The notes under the pieces: generated by a model
What the model saw: the letters and a program-made list of their open reading frames with translations, nothing else
What the model was told of the DNA's origin: nothing
Databases searched by the model: none
Assembly: GCA_032358255.1 (NCBI GenBank)
Contig: JAULBX010028493.1
Coordinates: 124,001-188,000 of the forward strand
DNA: 64,000 nucleotides
Direction of reading: 5' to 3'
Origin: Heterotrichella gracilis
Taxonomy: Eukaryota > Sar > Xanthophyceae > Tribonematales > Xanthonemataceae
Shown: one piece after another, positions 9,557-22,780 of the stretch
Position numbering within the stretch: position 1 is the first letter of the stretch
Layout of the letters: every line of letters begins with the position of its first letter
Translations under genes and position numbers: made by a program

Positions 9557-12500
9557 ATGGGTAGTGTAGGGTTTCTGGTTCCTCTGTTGCTCCTCATCAT
9601 ATCAGGTCAGACGCTTGCCATCTACCAGGATCAAGCAGGCAAGCATGACTGGCTCAAAAAGTTCTTTGGGGAGGTCACCGATGCTCAATTTGCGCCCTCT
9701 AGTAAGCAGAGAATATATGTGGCATCAACACCATCTGGGGCGTTTGGTGCGCTAAACTTAAAGACTGGTGAAGTCCTGACCCGGCAGCTGCTGGCAGAGG
9801 ATGACCCGTTGGATGGCTCAATAATTTTGGAGCGGCAGTCCCTTTCAGTCACTCTCTCCTCACAAGGAAGGCACTTGCGTGCCTGGAGCTTGAACGATGG
9901 CAGGCTGCTTTGGCAGAGTACACTGTACAGCAAAGCAGATGTGGCCAACTCGCCCCAGGCATTGCTGCTATTGCCATCACTCGGCGCTGACTTTGGCAGT
10001 ACGGTGTTTGTCCAGTCAGCCGGCAAGATAAAGGTACATGTTGTCGTCTTGTACGCATTGCACTGGAGTGAGCCGCGTAGCGCTTCATATGCATGCATAT
10101 GGGCGCCCATCAGTGGGCATGCGTGTACCCGAGAATTTGCGCCTGCCACGTCCGTGAGCATCCACAGCCTCCTGCTATGCGTGCAATCACTGCAACCAGG
10201 CGCAAGCGCCACTGTGGCAATTGTCTCAACCTCACTGCCGCTCCCCGCAGGCCTTTGCTGCAGAGACGGGTGCCCAGCTGTGGTCCACCAGTGACAGCGG
10301 GCCTGCTCATGACAGCAGCTGTCGCCTGCACACAACTGCAAAGGGCCTGGTGTCTGTCTGCATCGACGCAAGGTAGGTCGCAGCAGCGAGCCACATACAT
10401 TGGGGATCAACACCACCCCACCAGCGTCAACGCCGCGGTAGCATATATGCGTTGCACATCATCGCAACCATACATGTATTGTTGAATGTCAATGTATATG
10501 CAGTGCATCCCATTGCCACCACCCCGATCTTGATGCCAGATCACATCCATTCCCACGTCTAACCACCCTCCACCTTAATGCCTGCAGCGGCAGCAATGTG
10601 GAGGTTGTCACGATAGATCGCAACGGGGAGGGCAAGGTGGTGTATAAGTTGAAGCCGCAGCACCCGCTGGCACATGAGAGCACTGTTGTGGGAGAGCTGC
10701 TGCTGCTGCGGAGGGCGTCAGGGCCTGAGCTGTGCATCAAGCATCTTTCAAGTAAGTGCCAATGGAAACGCACATATTATATATCAGTATTATTGTGAGA
10801 CACATGTATGAGGTGCCTGATGTCACATGGTGATGCTGGCGTCAATGAGCATGCGCATTTGGTGCGGGTACTGCCACCCTGCTGTGATGTTGGCTTACAG
10901 TATATGAGACTCTCCCCAATACGTGCATTAGCCAATGGGTGTGAAGCTCAAGAGAGCAACTCCCCAGCCACTGCCTTGATTCTCCGCATTTCATGACCAT
11001 TTTCCCCTTGATGGCGCAGCAATAGGCGGATTGGCGGACTGTACCGTGCCTGAGGGCATCCCTGGCGTGACCGAGCTGCTGCCTGTTGCCTCCTTGGGGG
11101 TGGCCGCTGTGCGCACGCCCGTGGGTGTCGCGCTGCTGGCGGCTGCTGGCGAGCAACTTGGCAAGGTCACACACATTGAAGGTCAGTTTTGCTGGGCGTG
11201 ATTGCCTGCAGCTGCATGAGCTAGCATGCCGGTGTGGTAGAGCTCACAAGTTTGTGCCTTGCATGGACTGTGCATGGCCTGCAAAACTTGGTAGATGGCG
11301 GCCCAATCCCTGCATGCTGAGGTGTGCATCTGTGGGATGCCGCACCATGAGGTGTGATGGTGTGGATGGATTTGGGAGGAATGCTGCAATTGAAATATGC
11401 ATACGTACTGACGCCAACAGCACCACTCAAAAGTGATGAGGCGCACAATGGAAGCGAGTGAATAAACTTTGTTAATCCGATCATGCCATTGACTGACGCA
11501 TGGTTGCCTGTTGTAGGACTTTGTTAATGCAATTCATCACGTTGCATTCGTGATATCAACAGATGACCACCACATCATTCCACGCATTATGTACACACAA
11601 CATGAGCATTTTTTTGGCTTGCAGGTGCCTCAGCTATCTCCAACGCGCACACCAATGAGCAGGGCTCTGTTGTGGCTGTTGTGAGCAGCACAGCAGGGGG
11701 CACGGTAGTCGAAATACGTGGGGAGGCAGACCACGCGCTGGTGATCAGTGAGTCGGTCCCTGCCCTGGCGCCTGTGTACCGGGATGGTTCGCCTGTGCCT
11801 GTGTCCCGCGTGTTCCTGGCTTCGTTCAAGCGCAAGGGAGGCGGCGTGGCATACAGGTGTGGGCACAGAGCGCAAGGGGGTGGCGGGGCATGCAATAAAT
11901 TATGGTTTAACATATGACCATCACACATCAATCCTGGCTGCTAACTGCCCCCCCATACATACACACACGGCATGTAGAATTTCAGCCGCACCCCTATCTG
12001 TGCGCTTCACCTTTTTCAGGCTGCGCTGCGCCATCGCCCACTTCAACCCTTACCGTACAGGCCTCCGATCTCGTGTGACCACCACCAACAGATGCCTGCA
12101 GCTGCCTCCTGGTTGCATGTAACCACCATCTTGTACTTAGTACCTTAATCCTAAGTTATATCCACCTCAAGTCTCGCTTCGCCGCCAACCAACCCCCTCG
12201 CTGTGCTCCACAGGCTGCTCGTAGCCAGCGCAGACGGTGGCCTGTCATTGGTCCACCAGGGCCAGCTGGCATGGAAGCGCGAGGAGGCGCTGGGTGCCAC
12301 CACCGCCTCCCTGTGGGTGGACCTGCCTGCATCGGGGCACGAGGGGGAGGGGGAGGCCGCGCAGGCAGACGTGGGGTCGGCGCTGCGTGCGCAGCTGCTG
12401 TCGCTTAAGGTTGGTGGATGGGAGGGTGGGAAGGGGGTGCGTGCAGTCTGGGCCCAGCTGTGAGCCTGCCAGGGTTTACCCAGATTTCTTGCGCTGCCAT

Positions 12501-15500
12501 CCTCATGAAATCGCTCTTGAAATTTGAAGACTTTTATGTATTACAGGTTTACCTAGGTTGAGAGCCCTCCTTGCTGCACGCCCCCAGCGATTATTGGACA
12601 GTGAGCCATTGTGTTAAACAGTTGAAATGACACCAATGGTACTGTTTGGAGATGTGGGGGAAACGGCACATTTGGACTGTTAGTATGGGGTTTATGGTCC
12701 TCCAACTTTTGCAGGTGCAACTGAAGCTGGCATCCGAGTCCGAGATCAGCGACCTGGATCAGCTCAAGGCAGCTGTCAGTGAGGGCAAGAAGCCCATCAG
12801 GGATGCAAACGGGTTCCGGAAGATGATCGTGTTGCTGACCAGTCCCGGCCGCGTCGTGGCCATCCACAATGGGGATGGGCGCGTGCTGTGGGGGTTGAAC
12901 TACCCGCATGGGGCGCAGAAGCTGCTGATGTGGCGCCAGCCCCACGAAGTGGAGCATGCACCTGAGGTGAGGCAAGCGGAGGGGAGAGGAAACCCTACCG
13001 GAGGGTTTGGCAATGTTGAGGGAAACCCTACCAAATGGTGTTGGTGGTTGCGAGGCCATCTTGCATGGTTCAGTAATTGTGGACATGCATCTGCAGGGCG
13101 CCCAGCGCCAGCGCTCACTATGTCTTGATGCCGCATGCTGTCATCATGCCGCATGATACATGCGAGAAACATGATGTATTACCCTGTGTTGCTTGCAGGT
13201 GGCGGTTGTGGGGCAGAGCCAGTCTGGCGGGTGGCTGAGTGTCATCAATGCACACACCGGCAAGGAGATCTCCTTCACCAACCTGGGCTTTGCATTTGAT
13301 GCTGAGCAGGTGTGCGGCCTACTTCTTGGTACCAAATTGCAGAAGTATATCACTTTGATGATGATGCAAATGCATGAACAAGGGGGAATAATGGTAGTCG
13401 AGGCCATCCTACTCCTATTGCTCACATGACCACAAAATATGAGAATATCTGCCTAGCAGGTTGTTTACCTGTTCATAAGATCTGCTTTCAATGTGGGTAC
13501 AGTTTGTAACATGGTTCTGTCCCCCCAGGTACTGGACATCCCATCAGGTGACGGTGCTGAGCAGCGCACATACGCGGTGGTGTCTGACAAAACCCTAAAA
13601 CCGCTGCCGGATACCCCAGAGGCTGCGGCTCTGCTGAAGCTGGCAGCACCAAGGCTGTACCTGTGGAAGGCAGACAAGAACACAGGTGTGTACATTGGAT
13701 ACTCGTTAGTCATTATTTGCTTAAGGTTGTCAACATTTCACGCAGATTGGCAGCAGTCACATTTGATCACGTGCATTGATGTAATGCATGGGAGAGGTAC
13801 CCTTAAATGAACCTTTGCTAAACATATCTGGTTGACAAGCAGGATGTGATTGACAGGCATGGTGCGGTTGTGCAGGTGTCGTCGAGGGTTTCAAGGTCAA
13901 CCCGACAACCCTCACCATGGACACGCTGTGGACCCAGGTCTTCCCACTCGACTCTGACTCAATCCTCTCCCTGGCCTACCGCAACCCCCACGAGCCAATC
14001 CACTCCTCCGCCAAGGTCCTGGGGGACAGGAGCCTCCAGTTCAAGTACCTCAACCCCAACACCCTGTTTGTGGCCACGGGCCCTCCCGATGGGGTGCCCA
14101 GCGACAGCCTGAGGGACGACCAAATCCGCATCAATGTGCACGTCATCGACACCGTCACGGGCAGGGTGCTGTTCCAGCAAGTGCACCAGGTATGTTTGGC
14201 CGTGGCACTGGAGTAGATGTGTCCATTTTTGTTGTATCCTTGCCCACATTCCGCATTCCCTGTGCCACGTGTGGTTTGGAGTTGATTCGGTTTGCTGCCT
14301 GGGAAGCTGTGTGATTTGGTGTTGGTATTGCCCAGTGTTCACCTGCAGATGGGACGTGAAAGACACTCTGTTGAATCTCCAGGCTTTACGCAAGATGTAC
14401 ATGCTCACCTTGTGCGTAGCCTAGCATTTACCTGTCCTGCGTTGGGGAGGGCATGTGGATGTACCTTGAACACTCAGGCAGGAAGGCGTTGGAAGACACC
14501 ATCACCCACAAAAGCATGCCTTCATACATGGCCATGCCTTTGACCCTCCATCTGCACTTGTACAGGGCGTGCGCGGCCCTGTGGCTTCTCTCTTCACAGA
14601 GAACTGGATAACATACCAGTGGTGGGATTACGTGAACCACCGCTACCAGGTGAGCAAAGGTTATAATATAGCTCAAAAGGGAAATAATTTTTTTACCTAA
14701 AGGGGTCCTCACTGTCCTCACAATGCCAGCAAGATTGTGATCAGTGCTTGCCATTGTTTAGTAAGGTATGGCTACTGTGCACACTCTGCTTTTTTTGTTA
14801 AGTTACTTGGGAATAATTGAGGTTGCTTTTTCTGAATGTGCATTCCTGCACATTGTTGTTTGGCGTGCTTGCCTTGCTTGCAGTTTTGTATCGCTCCCTG
14901 CCCCAAGTGGGCATTTTTGGGCTAACGATAACACTCTGACGAATTACAGTTCAACTGCAAAGCCCCAGGTCCTTAATTCATTACCCTTATTGATCACCCC
15001 AGGTTGGCATCCTTGAGCTGTACGACAACAGCCCGCACCCCCTGACCATATTGGACGTCATCACCGGCAACGTCTCCAACACCGCATCATCCTTTGACGC
15101 CGCCCCTATCCTGGTACGCCACCTGGCATCTGAGCAATCGTTTCTGGCATGATGGTGCATTGCCATCACGTCTGCCATGATGGGCCATGGGGCTGTTGCC
15201 ACTTGGCAGCAGCCTGTGACTGCAGGAGTGCATGGCATGTGGTCACTGTTTACAGATGCATGCTCCCTTGGGTAGAGACACCCCGGTTTTTTCAGCAGCC
15301 ACATGCTCCCTTGGGTAGAGACACCCTGTTCAGTGTTGAAACATGGATGCTGTTGCAGGCGTGGCAGCAGTCCTACTTCACGCGTGTGGGCGCCAAGTTT
15401 TTGTCCCCCACCACCACTGCCAGAGGGATCACTCAGCGCCTGGTGCTGGCCGCCACCCAGGGCGACGAGGTGTACATGTACACGCGCATGATGCTCAACG

Positions 15501-16347
15501 CGCGGCGCAGGGTGAGTGCTACACCGCCCCCTGGATGTACCTCTCCCACGCACGCATGCGCTTCGTCATGTCAGAACTGGTGCCAGTTCACCCCACACAC
15601 ATTGTCACCCCTTATGGCGAAGTGGGCAACATTGCCCCCTTCACCCTCTCCCTCACCCCCCCTCCTTGCCCCCCCTTACCATCCCACTCGTTGCCCCGCA
15701 GCCCCGGCCCAACAACAAGCCTACCCAGCAGGACCAGGAGGAGGGGCTGCTGCCCTACCAGGAGGAGATGCCCTACTCAACCCTAGGGTACATCACATAC
15801 GGCCAGCAGGTGAGGGGGTGCTCATGATACCTTGCATGAGGGCAGGTCGGATCATTGTCTGATCTTGGCATGCTGCAGAGAAGGCTGCGCCTGCTCCTGG
15901 CATGCTGCAGAGAACACAATGCAATGCCAAAGAGAGGTTCTCATTGCAGTAAATATTAATAAAAAGGCCAGAGGTTGCATGCGTTCCAGCAACACAGCCA
16001 TGGTATTCGCCGTTGCAAACCATTCGCCATCCTGAGTCTTGGCCTCCTACAAGCTCTGAACCATGCATCAGACAAGCCTGCCACAAGCTCCCTGTGCCCC
16101 GCCTCCACAGATTGCCCGGCTACACGCCATTGACAGTGCGCCTGCTGTGCTGGAGAGCACCAGCCTGCTGCTGGCCAGGGGCCTGGACCTGGCCTACTCC
16201 CGCATCGCGCCCTCCCGCTCCTACGACAGCGTTCAGGATGACTTCCCCTTTGCGCTGCTGCTGCTGCTCACCATCCTCCTGGGGGCCGCGGCGGTGGCGC
16301 TGCGCTTGTTCGCTGGCCGGGCAGCAGTGAAGGCCAAGTGGCAGTGA
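9557..16347 (+). CDS. EMC1: ER membrane protein complex subunit 1 (EMC1)
   Basis: Fifteen exons join with consistent phases to 959 residues, close to the usual EMC1 length: 9557-10033, 10251-10372, 10588-10751, 11020-11181, 11625-11856, 12214-12409, 12715-12966, 13199-13309, 13529-13685, 13876-14189, 14566-14649, 15003-15113, 15359-15511, 15702-15809, 16111-16347. The N-terminus is a signal peptide (FLVPLLLLIISGQTLA) followed by IYQDQAGKHDWLKKFFGEV, typical of the luminal beta-propeller. The C-terminal DUF1620 part shows ENWITYQWWDYVNHRYQVG, TARGITQRLVLA and LGYITYGQQIARLHAI. A single membrane segment (FALLLLLTILLGAAAVALRL) and a lysine-ending tail (VKAKWQ) follow. EMC inserts tail-anchored and multipass proteins into the ER membrane, and EMC1 is its largest luminal scaffold. 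The start is the only ATG immediately before the signal peptide. Confidence 0.93.
15258..15327. repeat. Direct duplication in an EMC1 intron
   Basis: A segment containing catgctcccttgggtagaga plus several flanking bases occurs twice (from about 15259 and 15302), separated by a pyrimidine-rich stretch with a decoy AG. It lies within the intron between EMC1 exons 12 and 13. Confidence 0.75.
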
Positions 16348-17874
16348 TTTTCACGAAATCGTTGCTGGATCGTCCCAGTGATCACTGATTGTCGCTGGAT
16401 TGTCACTGGATCATCCCAGTGATCAATGGTTTCTGCGGGGGGGTTCAAAGGCAGTGTTTGGGACGAGCCATTGTGGGCCATGGGCGTGGCTGGTGAAGGG
16501 TTTTCGGAGGTTTTTGTGCCGTGGACAATGCGATCGGCTGTGCAGAGAGGGTTTGAGCTTGTGGCAGTTGGCTGTTTAGCACACTTTTGGGAAGAGTAGA
16601 AAGTTGAGAGCAGCAGCATACGTGACAGCGGTGGGCACCTGGGCTCGGCGGGGTGCCACATGATCCTGGTAGCTGATTGGTGGCACATGTGATGGCGTGT
16701 GTGCCATATTTTAGCGCCTGGTTCATAACACTAACACTGAATTCAGACGGTGATATTGCCGCGGTGGCGGGTTGGTTTGTGAGTTTCAAAGCATGCACTT
16801 TGTGTGCACTGGCCACCTGGTAGCATGCAAAGGCAAATTCTATTGGACGGGTCTAGGTTTAAGGATATCAACACCCCAGATGGCTGCCTGTCCCTGAACT
16901 GTATGGACATGCAGTGGTCCATGCCAAACTGCCACCTGTCAGTCCGCCGATAGCGGCGCCGCCGCCGTGAGCGCCGCCGTTGGCTGTGCGCGGGAAGTGC
17001 GCTAGGTGTAACAGCTGTGATGGACCTTTCAAAGAAGCCCAGCGTCAAGCACCAGTTAAAGTCCAGTTGGAAAGGTATTGATATAGGTACCACGAGAAGT
17101 AGCACTGCAATTGGATTGCTGTTGGGGTTGTCCTGGTGTCTCAGCGCGCTGCAGCGGGGTCGCGGCTATTGTGTGAACAGCTGTGCTCCTGGCGGTGATA
17201 GGGAAGCGGGTTCCGAAGCCACAATAGTTTACTTAACTGGGTCTGCTAGGTTACTAGCGCAAATATTGACCTGACGCCATCGACTGCTGGCGAGGCTGCA
17301 GTTGGTTTCTTGAAGAGGTGGGCACAAGTATGCATATGGGTTTCTTAGGCGCGGGATGTGGCAAAGCTGGCGTGGGTGCATGTGCAGAGAAGCACCAGCT
17401 CCCGGAGTCCTCACAGTGTGTCCTGTAACAAGTGTTTTTGCTTCAGAGCAATGCACCCTCTGAATGAGCTGCAAGTGTATAGTGGTTCGGACGGGCCAAA
17501 CCCAACACATTGGGGTGGGTGAGTGAGTTCGAACGCATGCCTAGTGGTCGAGTTCGAGCAGACTGCGCTGAAAACAACACAAGCCACAGTTACGCTATCT
17601 TGGATGCTTTGAATTGGTGGCCTAGGGGGTACATTGTGCTAGTGCCTTTCCAGTTTGCAATTTTGAACGCTGCCCAATCTCCGCTGCCTGTGTGTTGGTT
17701 TCCACTGTGTTTTGGTTTCCACTGGTAGCACCCTTGGAGTCTCAACAAGCAACAGCTGAAAGCAGCCTATCCTTTTGCTGCAGGGCAAAACACTCTGGCT
17801 TACATCAAAAGTCACTGCAGTCACACCAGCGTCCATCACAGCCGCCCGAGCCAAACAGTGGGGGGGGCACAACA
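16348..17874 (+). other. Intergenic region with degenerate short repeats
   Basis: Between EMC1 and the subtilase gene, both rightward. At 16359-16430 degenerate copies of a motif like gctggatcgtcccagtgatc are repeated. The subtilase 5' UTR must lie near the right end. No gene was recognised. Confidence 0.6.
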
Positions 17875-20800
17875 ATGGCGCAGCCCACCAGCGAACGTCA
17901 CTGGCGGGCGCTTGCAGTAGCCGCCTTGCTGCTACTGGCTCAGGCCAGTGCTGCCACTGCACAAGGAGCAGGCGGCAGTCAGGCTGCTGCAAGTGGGACC
18001 CCAGCGCCTGATTTCACTGAGGCCTCGGGGTCCACAAACGCGTTTGCCCCAAGCTCGCTGGTATGGATAGCCATCAGTTTGCTGTAGTCAACAGAAAACA
18101 GTGGTAGATATGTTGATTGTGTAGTGGTGGTGTAATGGCGGCAACTCTGGCTGCGCTTGTGTGGCTAAACCACCAACAATATAATATCAACTTTATATAT
18201 TAAGATTAAGCAATGTGTTTATATGTGTGGCAAAGCTCTCATTCGGCTGGCTGTGTTACAATACTGGTGTAAGCTTGGCTAGAACAAAAGCGCAACCCAT
18301 AGAGGGTGCACCAGCCTGTGCGCAAGCACTTTCGCATGCGTGCTGTATGTTGCCTCCTGCAAATCCATAGCCCACTTCCTGCAAACCCTGTTTGTACCAT
18401 GCAGTGTTTGTGCCACAAGGCACAAGGGAATCCATTGGCATGCCTTGCAGCAGAATGCCATGCTGCATATTCATGCTATTGGCGCGTTGAACGCCCGCTC
18501 ATCAGTGCCTACTGTCCCTCCAGGCTGTGCAGCTGTCGCTATCCCAAAACCCTCGGCGACTCATCCTAAACCCTAAAGCATATACCCTAAAAGGTGCCCA
18601 CTGTCCTTCCAGGCTGTGCAGCTGTCGCCAGCCTACCATGCCAGCCGCGTGCTTATCCACAGCAGGAGCGATGCAGTCATCAGCATACGCAGCGTTGGCT
18701 CCATGCAGGGTCTGAAGGAGGGTGGCAGCATCAGGCTATCCAGCAGCACGCAGCAGGCTGGGTACAGGGTTATGGACATTGTGGATGGCAAGTCAGTGGC
18801 AGACTGGGTGGACAAGCTGAATGCAGAAGGTGAGGGTGCACTGCGCGAGGGTAGAAAGGGGAGGGAGGAAGGGGCAGGGCGAGGTGTAATGTGGATGACC
18901 CAACAGGTCCTTTTTTCACCACGATGAGGATTGTAGTTAGTCTGATGTAGATCACCTGCATGCATTGCACAATTGCGTGCTTGCCCTCCCACTATGCTGA
19001 GTTCTGTCATGATGCAGATGAGGTACGCGCCTGTAACTGCTTCCGTCTTCATCCGTTGATCTGCAGTGTACAGGATTTCAGGTGCCCAAGGCATTGCATG
19101 GTTTAGCCATCCCCGCGCTCCGTGATTGTGCTCAGACCAAGGAAAACCATGTTTTGCAGGGTACAGCGCTGAGCCTGACTATCAGCTCAGGCTGTTCAAG
19201 ACTCCGAATGACCCAGCCTACAAGTCTGGAGACATGTGGGGGCTGCCACGTGTCAGCGCGCCAGCAGCCTGGGACATCAGCACCGGCAGCAAGACAGCGG
19301 GGGTCAAGACGTGTGTGATCGATAGCGGGATGGATTACACGCACCCGGACCTCAAGCCCAACCTTGACAGCGTGATTGGAGTGGATTACTTGGACAACGA
19401 CAGTAATCCCATGGACGAGGATGGACATGGAACGCATGTGGCAGGTGACACAGCAGCAAGGCACACTTAGTTATGTGGATGTAGAATCTTCATCTTTATT
19501 GATTGCACGCCAGAATCATAAAAAGGCCATCATTTTTTTTAACTTCAAACGTGCCTGCTGCACCTCATGTCAGTGGCTACAGATGTCCAGGCTGTGAAGG
19601 ACATCTTTCCATGAAAAACATGTTTACATACGTATTTAAAAATCCATTGATTCATTGTTTATTTATACCATTGCAGGCACAATAGGCGCTGCGGGCAACA
19701 ATGGTGTGGGGGTGACAGGGATCAACTGGAGCGCCGACCTCATATCATGCAGGTTTGTGGATTCCCTTGGCAATGGGTTCTCATCAGGAGCCATCGATTG
19801 TGTCAATTACTGCCGCCGAAGGGGAGCCAGGATCATAAATGCTTCCTGGGGAGGTGGTGGCTACTCTGCAGCCCTCTTCAATGAAATCAAGGCAGCTGGA
19901 GAGGACGGTGAGAGCTGCTACTTTCATACTTACTGTGGATAGAGTATGATTCCCAAACGTGGCAATAAGAAGAATCATATGTATTGAAATTGCTGCAATG
20001 TCAAAATGCGTATGCCAACCAGCATGCTGGTGAGCAGCTGGGTGGCCCTCCGCGCGGCTTTGACATGGGGTCATTGCTGTGCGCAGGCATCTTGTTCGTC
20101 ACTGCAGCTGGCAACGATGCAGAGGATGCAGACATCTACACACAGTCTCCGGCATCATACAACCTGGACAACATATTGGTGGTGGGTGCATCCAGCTACA
20201 CCTACGATTCGCCAGCAGACTACAGCAACTATGGAAGGTGTGTGCAGGGCTGCGGTCTTTCTGGCTAGGATGATGTGACCCAGGTTGATACACACATGAG
20301 ATTGAAGGAGGTGCACACCTGCACAAGGTTGGGGTGGGATGCCTAATTGCGCACCCGCCCCCCTTCAAGAGCCATGCTGTTAGCCGCCCCTAGACAGACG
20401 CGAACCACAAATCTTCGAATCTCCAATCCCCACAGTTAGCTAGTCCCTGACTGCACAAAACAAATGTCTCGTCCAATGACTGCCGCTCATACCTTGTTGT
20501 GTTGCAGCACAAGTGTCGATTTATTCGCCCCGGGTACGGACATTCTGAGCACACTTCCCAGTGGCAAGTATGGGCTGCAGAGTGGCACCTCCATGGCGGC
20601 CCCCCATGTGGCAGGTATACCATCGTCCACATCGGCACTGATGCAAGCTTTGTAGTACATGTCGTTGTTGCAGTTTTGTAGCACATGTCATGCAATTTGT
20701 GTCAATAGGTTGCAGAGTGCGCTTGGCAGACTGGATGTGAAGCTGGGTTGATTGCGATTTGGTGCATGTGCAGGTGCTGCTGCGCTGATGCTCGCTGTCA

Positions 20801-21527
20801 ATAAAAAGTTGACGTATAAAGATGTCAAAAAGATTCTGATGCAGACTGTGGACAAAAGTGACGCCTACAGTGGTTTGTGCGTGTCAGGGGTGAGTTTACA
20901 TTTGTGCTCTTATGAAGGCGTCCCTGCATTACTTTACTTTGCTCTGGTTCTTCAGTAACAATTTTTTGATGACTTTTTCTCTAATTTAAATATGTTATTA
21001 CTTCACCAGGGACATCGTATGTATGTGCTCTGCAAGATTTCTCATGCAATGTATTTGCATTGACCTGTTGTGTTTCCATCTTGGTAAATCTGGCGTGGTG
21101 ACCAATTGAGCTCTGTTATTGCGCATTCTGGCAACCATCAGCTGGTACAAAGGCTTCGTGTGATCATTTTTGCAAACTGATACTCGTCATGAGGCATACT
21201 GCCTGCCTGTGTATACTCCACTGCATGTTAACACTCTCTTGCACTCCTGTGCAGGGCCGGCTCAACGTTGCACGAGCTGTTCAAAAAGCGCGCGCAGCAG
21301 CCATTCCTGTTTCAACCTCACCGAAGAGTACCATCCCTAAAGCTTCGCCTGCACCCACTGCAAAGACCACCCCTTCCCCCAAACCAATGCCCAAGCAGAC
21401 GCCAAAGCCATCTCCAAAATTATCTCCCAAGCCACTACCGACGCCTGTGCCTGTACCTTCGCCACCTCCAGCGCAATGTGGATGGGTGTATTGCTACTAC
21501 ATTTTTGTGTGCTATGTCTGTGGTTAG
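17875..21527 (+). CDS. Secreted subtilisin-like serine protease with Pro/Lys-rich tail
   Basis: Eight exons (17875-18060, 18613-18829, 19160-19444, 19677-19907, 20087-20237, 20508-20614, 20774-20889, 21255-21527) give 521 residues. A signal peptide ([20 protein letters not shown]) is followed by a propeptide-like region to about residue 150. The S8 catalytic domain has its triad at Asp189 ([14 protein letters not shown]), His224 (GHGTHVAG) and Ser385 ([12 protein letters not shown]). The oxyanion Asn lies in [11 protein letters not shown]. After the catalytic domain a linker of alternating Pro/Lys/Ser/Thr ([17 protein letters not shown]) leads to a short Cys/Tyr-rich end, [16 protein letters not shown]. 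The domain lies closer to proteinase K/bacterial-type subtilases than to the plant subtilases with a PA domain, as there is no PA insertion. Exon 2's acceptor is duplicated upstream at 18523. The very C-terminal residues depend on no further intron being present. Confidence 0.9.
18503..18632 (+). repeat. Duplicated splice acceptor flanking telomere-like repeats
   Basis: Two copies of about 36 bases (from about 18505 and 18594), both containing ccaggctgtgcagctgtcgc, surround degenerate plant-type telomere units (cctaaaccctaaa at about 18566-18578, and ccctaaa at about 18585). The downstream copy is the true exon 2 acceptor of the subtilase gene. The upstream copy is offset by 89 bases, so its use would shift the frame. 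Confidence 0.8.
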
Positions 21528-22758
21528 GCACAACCCAATTAGGTGACATCAGCTTTCGAACGTGAAGTTGTGCCTGTATCGGGCGCGGCAATGTTACAGG
21601 TGGGGTTTGCCCAATGTCATGTTACCAGTTGGGCATATTCAAGATTGCCAGAATGAATATATATTATGTCAAGAAACCCAACATTGAGACAATGTCATCA
21701 GTTATGTGGTTTAGGTGAACATGCATGCTCAGTGGGCCCCAGTCTGACATTTTATCTGCACTTAAAACTTCAATTTCAAATTTTTTTTGTTTATTTGCCC
21801 TCATTAAATCATCATAGTCGTCAACCACGGTGAAAGCTGTTTGCATTGCCTGCATTGTGTAGGATTGGAATAATAACATAGATAGAGAAATATTTAATTT
21901 GGTAGTTTGATGCCGTTCAATGTTTGCTTCCTATAGCGTTTGCAGGTCATGATTCTCGTTCATTTTGACCGTGAAAGAGGTATCCCATTCAATTCCTGTA
22001 CCAGGGTTCAATCTCAATTATGGTACAATTTTCATGCAAGCATGGCACCACCATAGAAGTCTACCATTGTTGTAGCTGGCAGCTGGTAATCAATGACTCA
22101 TCATTCAAAGATCGGTCAGACCTGCAATTTCACAACTTTAAATTCTTCTCTAGACATGTAATGCCGGAATTTGATCTTTAACATCTATGATAATCATCCA
22201 TCTGTCCATCATGGTGGTGGAATATCAAGCCTTGCCAATCATTATGATTGCCAATTCATTCAATGCTAGTAGCAATGCAATTTCCTGGCAGCTGCTACGC
22301 CGCCGCAGAATCATTATCATAATGAGGAGGAATCTGATCAATGATAAACCATCCGATGGCGCAAATATTGCATCGCAACAGTAGTTACTACCGTTGCGTG
22401 ACGCACAGCCCCAACGAAAGTCATTTGAGCGGCTCAGACTGGCAGACTGAGTGCGTCAGAAACCATCCGCCAAAGAGAATGTGTTAAGGGGGGCGTGGCT
22501 GAGAGAAGGCCATCAGGGCTGGGGTTGATGGTATAGGGGCTACTGAAACTCAGTTCGGCTGCATGAATTTCACTGGCAAATGATTTCATGTGGCTGATGT
22601 TGCTGGTTGGCATTTAAATCAAGTGCAGTAATGGACAGACGTTTTCAAACTGTGACACCCTTGTATTGGCCACCAAGGCCAATGCTTGACCAGCCGTTCT
22701 GGCTGATCGGTGCCCTGGTGCGAGCCAGTGGCCCCTTAACTACGCCTCTGTGCGTCCC

Positions 22759-22780
22759 CTTTCTTTCTTTCTTTCTTTCT
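22759..22780. repeat. (CTTT)n microsatellite
   Basis: About five CTTT units in a row, intergenic. Confidence 0.85.

Noticed and set aside
12020-12213. An earlier acceptor (tttttcag before gctgcgctgcgcc) as the start of EMC1 exon 6
   Set aside because: The later acceptor at 12213 gives RLLVASADGGLSLVHQG in the required phase and matches the EMC1 family; the earlier one does not.
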